From: Yponomeuta sedellus
Lineage: Eukaryota; Arthropoda; Insecta; Lepidoptera; Yponomeutidae
Direction: 5' to 3'
Assembly (NCBI GenBank): GCA_934045075.1
Contig: OW203732.1
Location: forward strand, 16,523,889-16,587,888
DNA: 64,000 nucleotides
The number at the start of each line of letters is the position of its first letter. The first letter of the stretch is position 1. The notes under the pieces were generated by a model, which saw only the letters and a list, made by a program, of their open reading frames with translations, did no database searches and was not told where the DNA came from. The position numbers and the translations under genes are program-made. Positions 49,943 through 58,604 of this stretch are shown here, one piece after another.

Positions 49943-50693
49943 ATTTTTTTAAATATAAAAGAATTTCAAAAAATTCTTACCTATATATTTTACTATAAAA
50001 ATTAACTTCATAGCAAGTTACAGGCGTGTGAAAACTCCAAGTTGATCAAAGAGCAAATCTTCTGTAACGTTTACGCTACATACACAGCTATTTAGTGTAA
50101 CAGGTGTGTACTTAAATAGTGTTAAGTTATTATCTAGTATTTATAGTAAACTATGCAAAAGTGTCACAAATTAAATTGTCAAGCTGAGCTACGAACAGGT
50201 TCTCGCCTTTGCTTTGAACTCTTACTTTCTAAGTTCAGTTATTACGTCAAATGGTGGTACCTACTTTATGGTTTTTGCTCCAATAGAAAATTTGTAATGA
50301 GCTTCTTGCGTTTAGACTAAACAAACACGGTTGTGACTTTTTGTATTTAAAAAAGATAATATTATCTTAAACTACAGTCAATTGTAAGTCAATACTTAAC
50401 CTATTGTATTCTTAGTTCCCACCGAAGGTGGTAATTTTATCAAAACAATTGAGTTGTTGCGCGAAAGGTGTAAATGGTTTTTGCTCCTTTTAGCTTTCAA
50501 CAAAAAACCTTCGGTTAATACACTATTGCGATGTACTAAAGTGGTGTGTTAGAATTTAATATGAAGGTTAAAATAGTGTACTGGAAAGTATTTCCAGGCT
50601 CGATTCCCAGAACAGTCATCAATGACTTTGTTTCTAAGTTTTGTACATTTGTGATGTTATATGGCAATCTTCTTCTTCTTCTTCGTCGTTTCC
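49943..50693. other. No recognised feature
   Basis: AT-rich; 50590-50640 (CGATTCCCAG, CAATGACTTTGTTTCTAAGT, TTTGTACATTTGTGA) is a small SINE-D/E trace. Confidence 0.4.
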
Positions 50694-50990
50694 TCACGGC
50701 TGAGGGACGTGACTAAGGGCAGCTTCCGCCACCAGCTCTCTCCATTTGATTCTATTACGCGCCAGATGTATGGCTGCTTGGAAGGACCCTACTCCCCGAA
50801 GCTTTAGTTATTATGTCTGTCCAAAGCGTTGGTTGTCGTCCTCTGCTTCGTTTTCCGTTCGCTCGACCGGTGATGATAACATACTCCAGGTTATCTGGCC
50901 CGCGTCGGACGGTATGTCCGAAGAAATTCAGGATCCGTTGGGTGCAGATTGTGGAGAGCCTCGTCTTTATTTGAAGTTCTTCTAGAATAG
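50694..50990 (-). pseudogene. Non-LTR ORF2 C-terminal pseudogene, second lineage
   Basis: Minus strand: LQIKTRLSTICTQRILNFFG, HTVRRGPDNLEYVIITGR, GKRSRGRQPTLWTDIITKAS, then a frameshift and AAIHLARNRIKWRELVAEAA, LSHVPQP stop (50694-50696). This is the stretch after the RT domain in a non-LTR ORF2 of a lineage different from F and K. Followed on that side by a (GAA)n tract at 50672-50690. Frameshifted and 5'-truncated, so dead. Confidence 0.8.
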
Positions 50991-51020
50991 ATACGTTTGT
51001 GCGTTACATATAGTAGTAAT

Positions 51021-51185
51021 AGCTATCGCTAACTTTAAAGGAAATATCGTGTGGAGGTATTTGAATATCTTAGCGCTTGATATTGCCAAACCGCTGTGAG
51101 CACGAGTGGTAATAAAGCCTGTACTCTCTTTCTAAGAGAAGGCCTATGCCTTGCAGTGGGACATTTATAGGCTACATTAAAAAAG
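51021..51185 (+). mobile_element. SINE-E 3' half
   Basis: AGCTATCGCTAACTTTAAAG, GATATTGCCAAACCGCTGTG, AGCACGAGTGGTAATAAAGC, TTCTAAGAGAAGGCCTATGC, CAGTGGGACATTTATAGGCT. Confidence 0.7.
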
Positions 51186-51239
51186 CCCTTTTTTTTACCA
51201 TAGACAAATTGAACTTAAATGAACAATAAATAAATAAAC

Positions 51240-51537
51240 ATACATCATATTACACGGATCTCGTTAGCCTCATACTAAGTACAACTAAATGACTTGTGTC
51301 ACAGGTGCTAACTCGACGACAGATTTAATACAATAAATACATAATCATGAATCATGGTTGTAATATTTTTCTGGTTGTGCAATAAAGTGTTATCTAACTA
51401 TCTATTTACATAGATAACATCCAAGACCCGAGACAAACTAGAAAAGTTCGTTTCCTAGTTTGACCCGGCCGGGGATCGAACCCGGGACCTTCGGTTTTAC
51501 AGGCAGCGTGCCAAACCGCTGCGCCACCAAGGCAGTC
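51240..51537 (-). mobile_element. SINE-B interrupted by a LINE tail
   Basis: 3' part 51240-51343 (CGGATCTCGTTAGCCTCATA, GGTGCTAACTCGACGACAGA), 63-bp insert, then 51407-51537 with the antisense head (GGGATCGAACCCGGGACCTT, CTGCGCCACCAAGGCAGTC). Confidence 0.8.
51344..51406 (+). mobile_element. Non-LTR 3' tail (O2) inside SINE-B
   Basis: GGTTGTAATATTTTTCTGGT, TGTGCAATAAAGTGTTATCT, AACTATCTATT; TACATA is repeated at 51338-51343 and 51407-51412 (short TSD). Same 3' end as in MITE R at 22449-22503. Confidence 0.7.
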
Positions 51538-52161
51538 TTCATTTAAACATTCAGTGTTTTAAGGAATCTTTCGTTCGTGTAAGTGATTTTGTAAAAACAA
51601 GAATCTATTTAAACACCATGCAAATGCAATTGAAGTAGTCTATCGAAAAGTGAAAGACCTACTTAATGATGTACTTAAAGAGTGGTAAACGACAACTTCA
51701 TAGTTTTTATGACTAATGTACCAGATTTTTAAACAATAATAGGATTTCAAAATGCTAAAATTTATGTTCACCTATTCTGTACCCTGATTCCACGTGGTCA
51801 CGACAAATCTCTCACATGAAAGCAATTGAACAGACCAACAGCGTGGAAACAATATTTCAAACCAGCAAATCACTCACAAATGACAAACTTTCCAGCTAAT
51901 AGCCATAACCTTTAATCACGCAGGGCGATTGCTGTAATTCATCGTGTTTTCTAACACTACCCAGACTCCGAGCACGGAGTGTTAGGCTAGATTTAGCGTA
52001 GTTGTAAATTGGAGCAGCTGTTTTAACTGGAGTAACATAGCATTCTAGCTTTCAAAGTTGAGTTGGTACATGTCTATTATTACAAGTCAATAAAAAAATT
52101 GCTAAGTTTACGCCTAGATTTATTTATTTTTATATTTTTTTTTATTGATTTTTATATTTTA
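51538..52161. other. No recognised feature
   Basis: No gene or repeat recognised; T/A-rich run at 52120-52160. Confidence 0.4.
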
Positions 52162-52312
52162 TGATGGATGGCGAAGTCGTGGCCGACCGCGACGGAGATG
52201 GCGGGATGACCTCGACAATCATCTCCGAGATCGGTCACAGGTGGCGCTGGAGAAAACGGAATGGAGAAAAAGGGGGGAGGCCTTTGCCCAGTAGTGGGAC
52301 ACAAAACAGACT
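52162..52312 (+). pseudogene. Non-LTR ORF2 C-terminus, family K
   Basis: One frame gives GWRSRGRPRRRWRDDLDNHL, RDRSQVALEKTEWRKRGEAF, AQ, stop, WDT. The GRPxxRWxDDL motif and EWxxRGEAFAQQWDT end are typical of non-LTR ORF2 C-termini. Q-W is broken by a stop. The 71-codon ORF in another frame is a shadow. Confidence 0.75.
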
Positions 52313-52703
52313 AACTAAAAAATTTTTTATTAATTCTACAAAAAAGACAAAAGTCCGTGACTGTACCGGAAAATAAGCTAAGACATAATAAGCGTTACGA
52401 CTGTGCCAAATAATCAAAGATTTAACGATATTAGGTGAAGGTACGTATTAAAAGGATTTAAAACACAGATTTAATTAAAAAAAGAAATTACCAAAATTTT
52501 CAACAAAATAGAATATTGTTATACTGTTTTCAATCATTTTGACTGAAACACCCATCGCACCGCGTGACGTCATGCTTAGGTTAACATTGGTAAACTTCAC
52601 CCGTGCTTTGTTGTGACTACTAGTGACCAAACTGTGGCGTGAATTCAGATTCGACGCTATGACACTAGGAGCTGTCCCACAGAAAATAATTTTCGAAAAA
52701 TAA
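52313..52703. other. No recognised feature
   Basis: Contains one more TGACGTCA at 52565-52572 beside ACACCCATCGCACCGCG. No gene. Confidence 0.35.
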
Positions 52704-52713
52704 CTTTAACCTT

Positions 52714-52865
52714 AGCAGTACAATTCCACCAAACTGCGATCACAACCCGCATGCCCAGCGTGGGGATTATGGGCATTACCCCCCATGGCAATCATGGCAC
52801 AACGTTGCGCTGTGGCGCCCATTAGGGGAGGGCAATGTCCAGTAGTGGACTAATATAGCCTAAAT
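52714..52865 (+). mobile_element. Family F 3' end with 10-bp TSD
   Basis: GCAGTACAATTCCACCAAAC, CATGCCCAGCGTGGGGATTA, GCGCCCATTAGGGGAGGGCA, AGTAGTGGACTAATATAGCC. TSD CTTTAACCTT (52704-52713, 52866-52875). Confidence 0.75.
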
Positions 52866-52875
52866 CTTTAACCTT

Positions 52876-53191
52876 CGTTAAACTTTAGTTTATTACTGAA
52901 ATATATTTATTTATTTATTTTTGGTAATAAATGAGTCCCCACAACGTTAAGGGAAAAGGATTTAAAAATCTTTCGTCATGCCTAATCTGTTTCTGTTCAG
53001 GACTGTAGTCGAAGGTATGTAAACATGATATAAGTTTGCCAAAACGTAAGTGAGTACTCAATGCAAAACATGAAGCATAAATAAAACATACCTAACGAAG
53101 GTAATTTGCAACTAAAGTTGCAGTGATTAGTTAATAGGTAAAGCGTTGAAAGAACACGGTTTAGATATTACAAATCTGATCATTTTGAAGA
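52876..53191. other. No recognised feature
   Basis: AT-rich; TTTATTTATTTATTTTTGG near 52907. No gene. Confidence 0.4.
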
Positions 53192-53206
53192 ACGTTGAAT
53201 GCTTTG

Positions 53207-53410
53207 AAAAAACCTATTTAGAGGCTAAAAATTCCACCCATGCCGGGATTCGAACCTGCGACCTCTGGCTATCCATGCCAGCGCTCTTTCCAACTGAGCT
53301 AATGGGCGACTCACCGGCGTCAGTGAAATTTCGAACCTCTTTACAATATACTGTGTATTACGTACAGGCATGTATTACGTACAGGCATGTATTACGTACA
53401 GGCATGTATT
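53207..53410 (-). mobile_element. SINE-A with 15-bp TSD and 17-bp repeats at its 5' end
   Basis: Antisense: short tail AAAAACCTATTTAGAGGC, head, body to CTCTTTACAATATACTG, then TGTATTACGTACAGGCA repeated 3.5 times (53354-53370, 53371-53387, 53388-53404, 53405-53413). TSD ACGTTGAATGCTTTG (53192-53206, 53411-53425). The repeats sit exactly where reverse transcription ended. Confidence 0.9.
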
Positions 53411-53460
53411 ACGTTGAATGCTTTGCTTGAAGATATTTGACAGTTTCATAGTACTAACTA

Positions 53461-53615
53461 ACACACGACACAATCACTTATCCTAAACCCAAACTGGATA
53501 GCCTGTGCTATAGTAACCAGGCAGCACTTGAAATTCCGCTGCCTGGTTACCATAGCAATGCGCGGTGGGCACGCGTGGTAATTAAGCCCGTACACTCTCT
53601 CTGAAAAGCCTCTGG
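53461..53615. mobile_element. SINE-C fragment and SINE-E fragment joined by a hairpin
   Basis: 53461-53525 is SINE-C-like antisense (AATCACTTATCCTAAACCC, TATAGTAACCAGGCAGC). 53507-53525 and 53538-53556 form a 19-bp hairpin with one mismatch and a 12-nt loop. SINE-E (CGCGGTGGGCACGCGTGGTA, ATTAAGCCCGTACACTCTCT) follows at 53557. Confidence 0.6.
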
Positions 53616-53695
53616 GACTTTTACGTCAAAGCAAAATTCGCGTAAGTTATCTCTTGATACTATAATAACTCGTTTTTTTATGCAACTCGTATATT

Positions 53696-53889
53696 TGACG
53701 ACCTCTGTGGCGTAGCGGTAGCGCGTCTGACTGCCATGCAAGAGGTCCCGGGTTCGAATCCCGGCTGGAAACAAAAAAAAAGTCCAGGTCTTGGATGTTT
53801 ACATGTTTGTGATGTCGTTGTTTCGGGTTTCCACGACACAGGGTATCCTAGTGTGGGGCCAGAAGCAATGTATGTGCCAGTATGTAAAA
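53696..53889 (+). mobile_element. SINE-C, full length, sense
   Basis: GACGACCTCTGTGGCGTAGC, GGTAGCGCGTCTGACTGCCA, GTCCCGGGTTCGAATCCCGG (box B), poly-A spacer, GGTCTTGGATGTTTACATGT, TTCCACGACACAGGGTATCC, AGTGTGGGGCCAGAAGCAAT. Reference copy. Minus ORFs of 75 and 113 codons are shadows. Confidence 0.85.
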
Positions 53890-54084
53890 ACTTAAAAAAA
53901 AAAAAAATATGAATTGTGTTACTCTCCGAAATTATCATCTTGTATGTTTGTACATCTTCTTCCCCCTCCTCCACTAGGTATTTGTCTAGTTCATCCAAGG
54001 GTTGTCTGGAAAAGTACACTTTTAACGCTTAGGGCACCGTCTGTACTCTTAGGTTAAGAAATATCTGCGTAATTCCAAATATTA

Positions 54085-54850
54085 TCTATAACATAAAAAT
54101 TAATCCCCGAATGTGTTGGTAAGCGCAAATCTCGAGAGCAGCTGAACAAATTTCGCCAATTATTTTTTTAGTATATTCCTTGAAGTACGAGGATGGTTCC
54201 TACAAAGAAAATGAAAAAAAATTCAAGAATCGACTGTTAGACGGTACGAAGTTCGCTGGGTCAGCTAGTCTTCTTCTATAATATAAAAATGAATCTCTGA
54301 ATGTGTTAGTAAGCGCAAATCTCGAGAGCAGCTGAACCGATTTCGGTAATTCTTTTTTTAGAATATTCCTTGAGGTACGAGGGTGGTTTTTATGGAGAGA
54401 AAAACACAAAAAAAATTAAAGAATCGTCTGTTAGACGGTACGAAGTTCGTTGGGTCAGCTAGTCTTCTTCTATAATATAAAAATGAATCTCTGAATGTGT
54501 TAGTAAGCGCAAATCTCGAGAGCAGCTGAACCGATTTCGGTAGTTCTTTTTTTAGAATATTCCTTGAGGTACGAGGGTGGTTTTTACGGAGAGAAAAACA
54601 CAAAAAAAATTAAAGAATCGTCTGTTAGACGGTACGAAGTTCGCTGGGTCAGCTAGTCTTCTTCTATAATATAAAAATGAATCGCTGAATGTGTTAGTAA
54701 GCGCAAATCTCGAGAGCAGCTGAACCGATTTCGGTAGTTCTTTTTTTAAAATATTCCTTGAGGTACGAGGATGGTTTTTACAGAGAGAAAAACACAAAAA
54801 AATTTGAAGACTCGTCTTACAGGCGGTACGAAGTTCGCTGGGTCAGCTAG
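54085..54850 (+). mobile_element. Tandem array of four Helitron-like H units (194 bp)
   Basis: TCAGCTAG ends units at 54261-54268, 54455-54462, 54649-54656 and 54843-54850, spaced exactly 194 bp. Internal units start TCTTCTTCTATAATATAAAA directly after CTAG. Each has CTCGAGAGCAGCTGAACCGA, TCCTTGAGGTACGAGG and GACGGTACGAAGTTCGCTGG. 5' TC and 3' CTAG-T fit Helitron ends; head-to-tail arrays fit rolling-circle products. The 69-81 codon minus ORFs are copies of the same shadow. Confidence 0.8.
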
Positions 54851-55164
54851 TGTGTAATAAAGTGTCTTAACTCATCTTAAGCGGTGAATGCTGGAATTAA
54901 AGCGCTGAGTTCTCTCGTACGAGCAAACAATAATTCACTCTCGTTCTACCGTATATCTGTCTGTCAGTTCGTTTGTCCGTTTGTGTGTAGAAATTAACTA
55001 GCTTCCTCTAGTTCTCACTAATGGTCATTAACATTGTCGGCTTAGGTTAATTTTGTTTAATTAACTTTAAAGGAAGAACTGAAAGTCTTTTGCATTATGG
55101 TCTGTATTGATAATATGAGTAGAGAAACTATTTAATGAGTTGATGGTTACTATTTTTTACACTA
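54851..55164. other. No recognised feature
   Basis: No gene or repeat recognised. Confidence 0.4.
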
Positions 55165-55225
55165 AAATTCATAACATGTCATGTCATCCGAGACCACGGA
55201 AACGTCGGAAAATTGTAAAAAAATT
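55165..55225 (-). mobile_element. Repeat L
   Basis: TCATCCGAGACCACGGAAAC, GTCGGAAAATTGTAAAAAAA is the complement of 12885-12930. Confidence 0.5.
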
Positions 55226-55339
55226 AATAAACGAGTAAAATCCGTATAAAAAGCAGTTTTTGACATGTAGCAATTATCGTGAATCAGTACGCGACTTAAT
55301 TCATGGGACGTGTTTTCAAAAGTTGAGAGCTTAGCCAAA

Positions 55340-55395
55340 GCCTTCAGAATCGTGGCAACTGGCAGTCCCTGGTCTACCTCTCTGGAATACAAGCA
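55340..55395. mobile_element. Repeat P fragment
   Basis: CAGAATCGTGGCAACTGGCA, GTCCCTGGTCTACCTCTCTG, GAATACAAGCATAAG. Confidence 0.5.
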
Positions 55396-56907
55396 TAAGA
55401 TCATGTTATGTTATATCACTTAAGCGTGTCACAAGAAGATACCTATAAGAAGCAAAACACTGCAAAAGATACACTGTTTGTTTTTCAAAATGCAAAAAAC
55501 GTTACCTTGAGCACTTCCTTAATTTGTGGTCAACGAATAACACTGAATACTTACCTACTTACGTACATCTGTGAGTACAATTTTATTGTACGAATTCCCT
55601 CATGCTCACAACGTTATACAATCATAATTATACTCATTATAAGCAAAACTCAAGGAACGACATGTCATTGAATTTTAATGCCAATTTTATATGTCGATGG
55701 CCTGTACAAATTTTATAGCTTGAACGCTGTTTAGTATCTTGGTAATGTCTTTATTAGTGGTATACGTCGAAACGCCTGTCATAGGTATTGGGCTGCAAAA
55801 CAAACTTCTTTGAAGTGCATACCTTAAATGATCCTGTAGGATTTACAAACCATGGATTCCAGTTTACTAATGCCTTAATTGGATGAACCTTATAACTTCG
55901 ACACTTACAATAAATTAAAAACGAAGAGTAAGTATAGGTTTTCATAGGTAATGATTTTGCCTTTTGCTTATCTAGTAATTATCAAATTAGATCAATATCA
56001 GACAGCAGACAAATAACAAGAGTATGGATATAAAAACTGCCGCTGAGTGGAGGCGTCAACGCCCAAAGGATTTTTTTCTTTACATTTCTGTCACTGATCC
56101 AATATTAATGACAGGTTCTCTTTATTAAATCACCGACAGCTACGAGCATCAAATCTTGCTAGCTGCCAATCACTGGGAGTCAATGATCTTAAGTGTATCA
56201 TTCTATAATTAGGTGGAGTCAAACTTCGTACAAAAAGTAGCTGGCGGTCCGGGCGTGAAAAACCAAAACACTTTTTATGATACATCCGAGGTATGTACAT
56301 ACCGATAATTAATTTAAATCAAGACCCGCGCTTTCGGGATTCTTATTTTGAAATAACGCCGTGTCACTTTTTTTCTTCTTTCTCGCAAATGGCATGTCAA
56401 CGTGGAACTCGTTGCATTCAGGATAGGAGATGTAAATATTGTTTACACAAGCGGCATATAAGTCAGCCAGTATTAATTATACCTCCCTGTCGCATTTTGT
56501 AGGGCGTGCATTGAAGGCGCCCGGCCTGTAATCTAATCTGAGATATCCCTCAAGTTGCATTGAAAAATAAACAATCGAATGATCTCGTGACTAGTTCGCC
56601 CTCCACCTATGTCCTTAAAGTACTTGCCAAGTGGATCGACTTGAGGTTCGAAACTAAATTTTATTTCCTAAGAAATAAGGATTTTATGGCTGCGATTCCT
56701 TTGTCGGTATTATAAGAATGCCTCAACAGTATATTTGCAAGGTAATTTCTTGACTGTATATGGGGTATTGAGTATAATTGGACAATCACACCTCCATATA
56801 TTTTCTCGGGTGCTACTACTGTAATGTTGTGGATGTTTGCAGCAACTAGTGTTCCATAAAAAATGAGTTTGCGTTATTGGAAATGTCAATGATCTCGATG
56901 TTCTCAG
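55396..56907. other. Unique stretch, no confident gene
   Basis: ORFs of 87, 63 and 69 codons (55408-55671, 55754-55945 minus, 56293-56502) lack domains; the last is cysteine-rich near its end (five Cys in about 30 residues) but has no family support. Confidence 0.35.
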
Positions 56908-57212
56908 AGTGCTTAGTGCGAGTTTGACAGACCCAATCGAATAACTTTACTACCGCGTTAATCGAGCATTGAGTAGTGAGTATGAGCAAGTTAACCGTTC
57001 GAACTGGCAAAACGCTGTCACAGTACAACTTGCACTCGCGTTTATTCGTGTTTTGGCTGGTAAACGTGTTCACTTCTCAACGTAAACCATTACAACTCGC
57101 ACTCAGCAATTCTAATTTCCATACTTGTCACTAGGTGGCGCTTCCTCGATGCCATAGAAATATGAGTTTACGTTAACGCGATCGAGTAGTTAAAAAACTC
57201 GCACTAAGCACT
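56908..57212. mobile_element. MITE Q copy 2, 305 bp
   Basis: Same length and order as 24853-25157, inverted ends AGTGCTTAGTGCGAG / CTCGCACTAAGCACT; here the flanks CAG and CTG extend the inverted repeat by three bases. Minor substitutions only. No transposase and no clear TSD. Confidence 0.8.
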
Positions 57213-57900
57213 CTGTTGCAGTCGTAGGATCAAATATGAAATATGGTTTGCTGAACCATAGTGATGAAATATAACAATTTATTGGACTTGTTCACAGAAG
57301 GCGTGAGTTTATTTAATGTTAAGAATAAGAATGAGGGCAATCGCATAAAATTTTATACTAGCTAATATTCACTTGTACAGAAGATGTACTTAAATCAATT
57401 GTTTGGCTCGTAGATTATTTTTACTCAACTGTAGTGACACATTTGTTTGCGTATGAATAGGTTACCTTCAAAATAAAGAAAACTACAGTAGAAGTAAAAT
57501 AGGACATAATTGAGGCTATGAAAAAAGTAAAATTCAGTTTGGTTAAAAAAAATGCAGAAAATCCAAGGAAACTTTACGATTTGGACAGCTTTCAGGCTAT
57601 CTATATCTGGACTTTCTGGCTTCTTTTGGGTCCTCCTGTATATTCAGCTTCTTTCCTTTTGCAAAGTACTCAAGTTTGCTGCGAAAAAGGTCAATAAAAT
57701 ACAAAGTACAGACAATAAACATTTTCCAGCTCGGACTGACGATAGCAAGCATTTGACAAGCAACTTTTTATCAGCAGATCGAAACTGGAGTAGACGTGTT
57801 CAACTCAGTAAAACTGTAAGATAATTTTCTATTTTCAGTATAGCGCTCGCAAGTCCGATTGGCTTTAGACGAGAGTACTCCAAAGACTACAAACTGCCAA
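57213..57900. other. No confident gene
   Basis: A 90-codon plus ORF (57552-57824) has a hydrophobic stretch but no start context or family match. Confidence 0.35.
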
Positions 57901-58122
57901 ATAACATAACATAACATTAACAATACAGGCACATACATTGCTCCTGACCCCACACTAGGATACCCTGTGTCGTGGGAACCAGAAACAACGACATCACAAA
58001 CATGTAAACATCCAAGACCTGGGGTTTTTTTTTGTCCCCAGCCGTTTGAACCCAGAGTTCGAACATGGGACCTCTTTCACGGTAGGCAGATGTGCTACCG
58101 CTATGCCACAGAGGCCGTCAAA
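57901..58122 (-). mobile_element. SINE-C, full length, antisense
   Basis: GACCCCACACTAGGATACCC, CATGTAAACATCCAAGACCT, a T-run, and a diverged head (CAGAGTTCGAACATGGGACC, GCTACCGCTATGCCACAGAG). Confidence 0.75.
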
Positions 58123-58249
58123 TAGTTGTCACTTTGAAGTTATTTCTCCCCACCTGTCTTAGTCTCTAGTCTCTACACTGTACCAGAATGGGTAGTACGA
58201 CTCGCGTTTTAAATCATAAGTTACGACTTTTCTGTACGTTAACGTTCGT

Positions 58250-58604
58250 TATCAACCCTTGTATATCCCCACTGCTGGGGGACAGGTCTCTTCCTTCCAG
58301 GAAGGTTAGGCCATACTCCACCACGGGGGCCAAGTCCGGGTTGGTGGAGGATTGTAAGACAGTGGCGGGCCTTGCTGTCAGAAGTTTTCAAGCCGCCCAT
58401 AAGACCTCTGACATGGCTTAACGACTGCCATTACATGACAGCCCGCACCAACGGCTTATCGTGCCTTGCGAAGCACGGAAGCGCTCGGAAAAATGCCACT
58501 AGTGGTAGTCACGGGACGCTCACCCATCCTGCACCTGGACCGCGCCTGTTGTTGCTTAACCAAGTGATTGATTCCAATTACTCGGTTCGCCCAGGCCACG
58601 AGCT
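58250..58604 (-). mobile_element. SINE-G, 5S rRNA-derived, full length
   Basis: TATCAACCCTTGTATATCCC, GGGGGCCAAGTCCGGGTTGG, TTTTCAAGCCGCCCATAAGA, AAGCACGGAAGCGCTCGGAA, CGCGCCTGTTGTTGCTTAAC and GGTTCGCCCAGGCCACGAGC. The complement starts with the 5S-like block and ends in CCCCCAGCAGTGGGGATATA. ORFs of 77 and 86 codons are shadows. Confidence 0.8.

Noticed and set aside
54200..54797. Three near-identical minus-strand ORFs of 69-81 codons
   Set aside because: They repeat with the 194-bp Helitron-like unit and have no domain.
56293..56502. Cysteine-rich 69-codon ORF as a small secreted peptide
   Set aside because: No signal peptide; cysteines lie in a short run and no processing or splice signals surround it.
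24836..57073. Similar ORFs at 24836-25018 and 56846-57073
   Set aside because: Both are readings of MITE Q; similarity is at the DNA level and extends to the noncoding ends.
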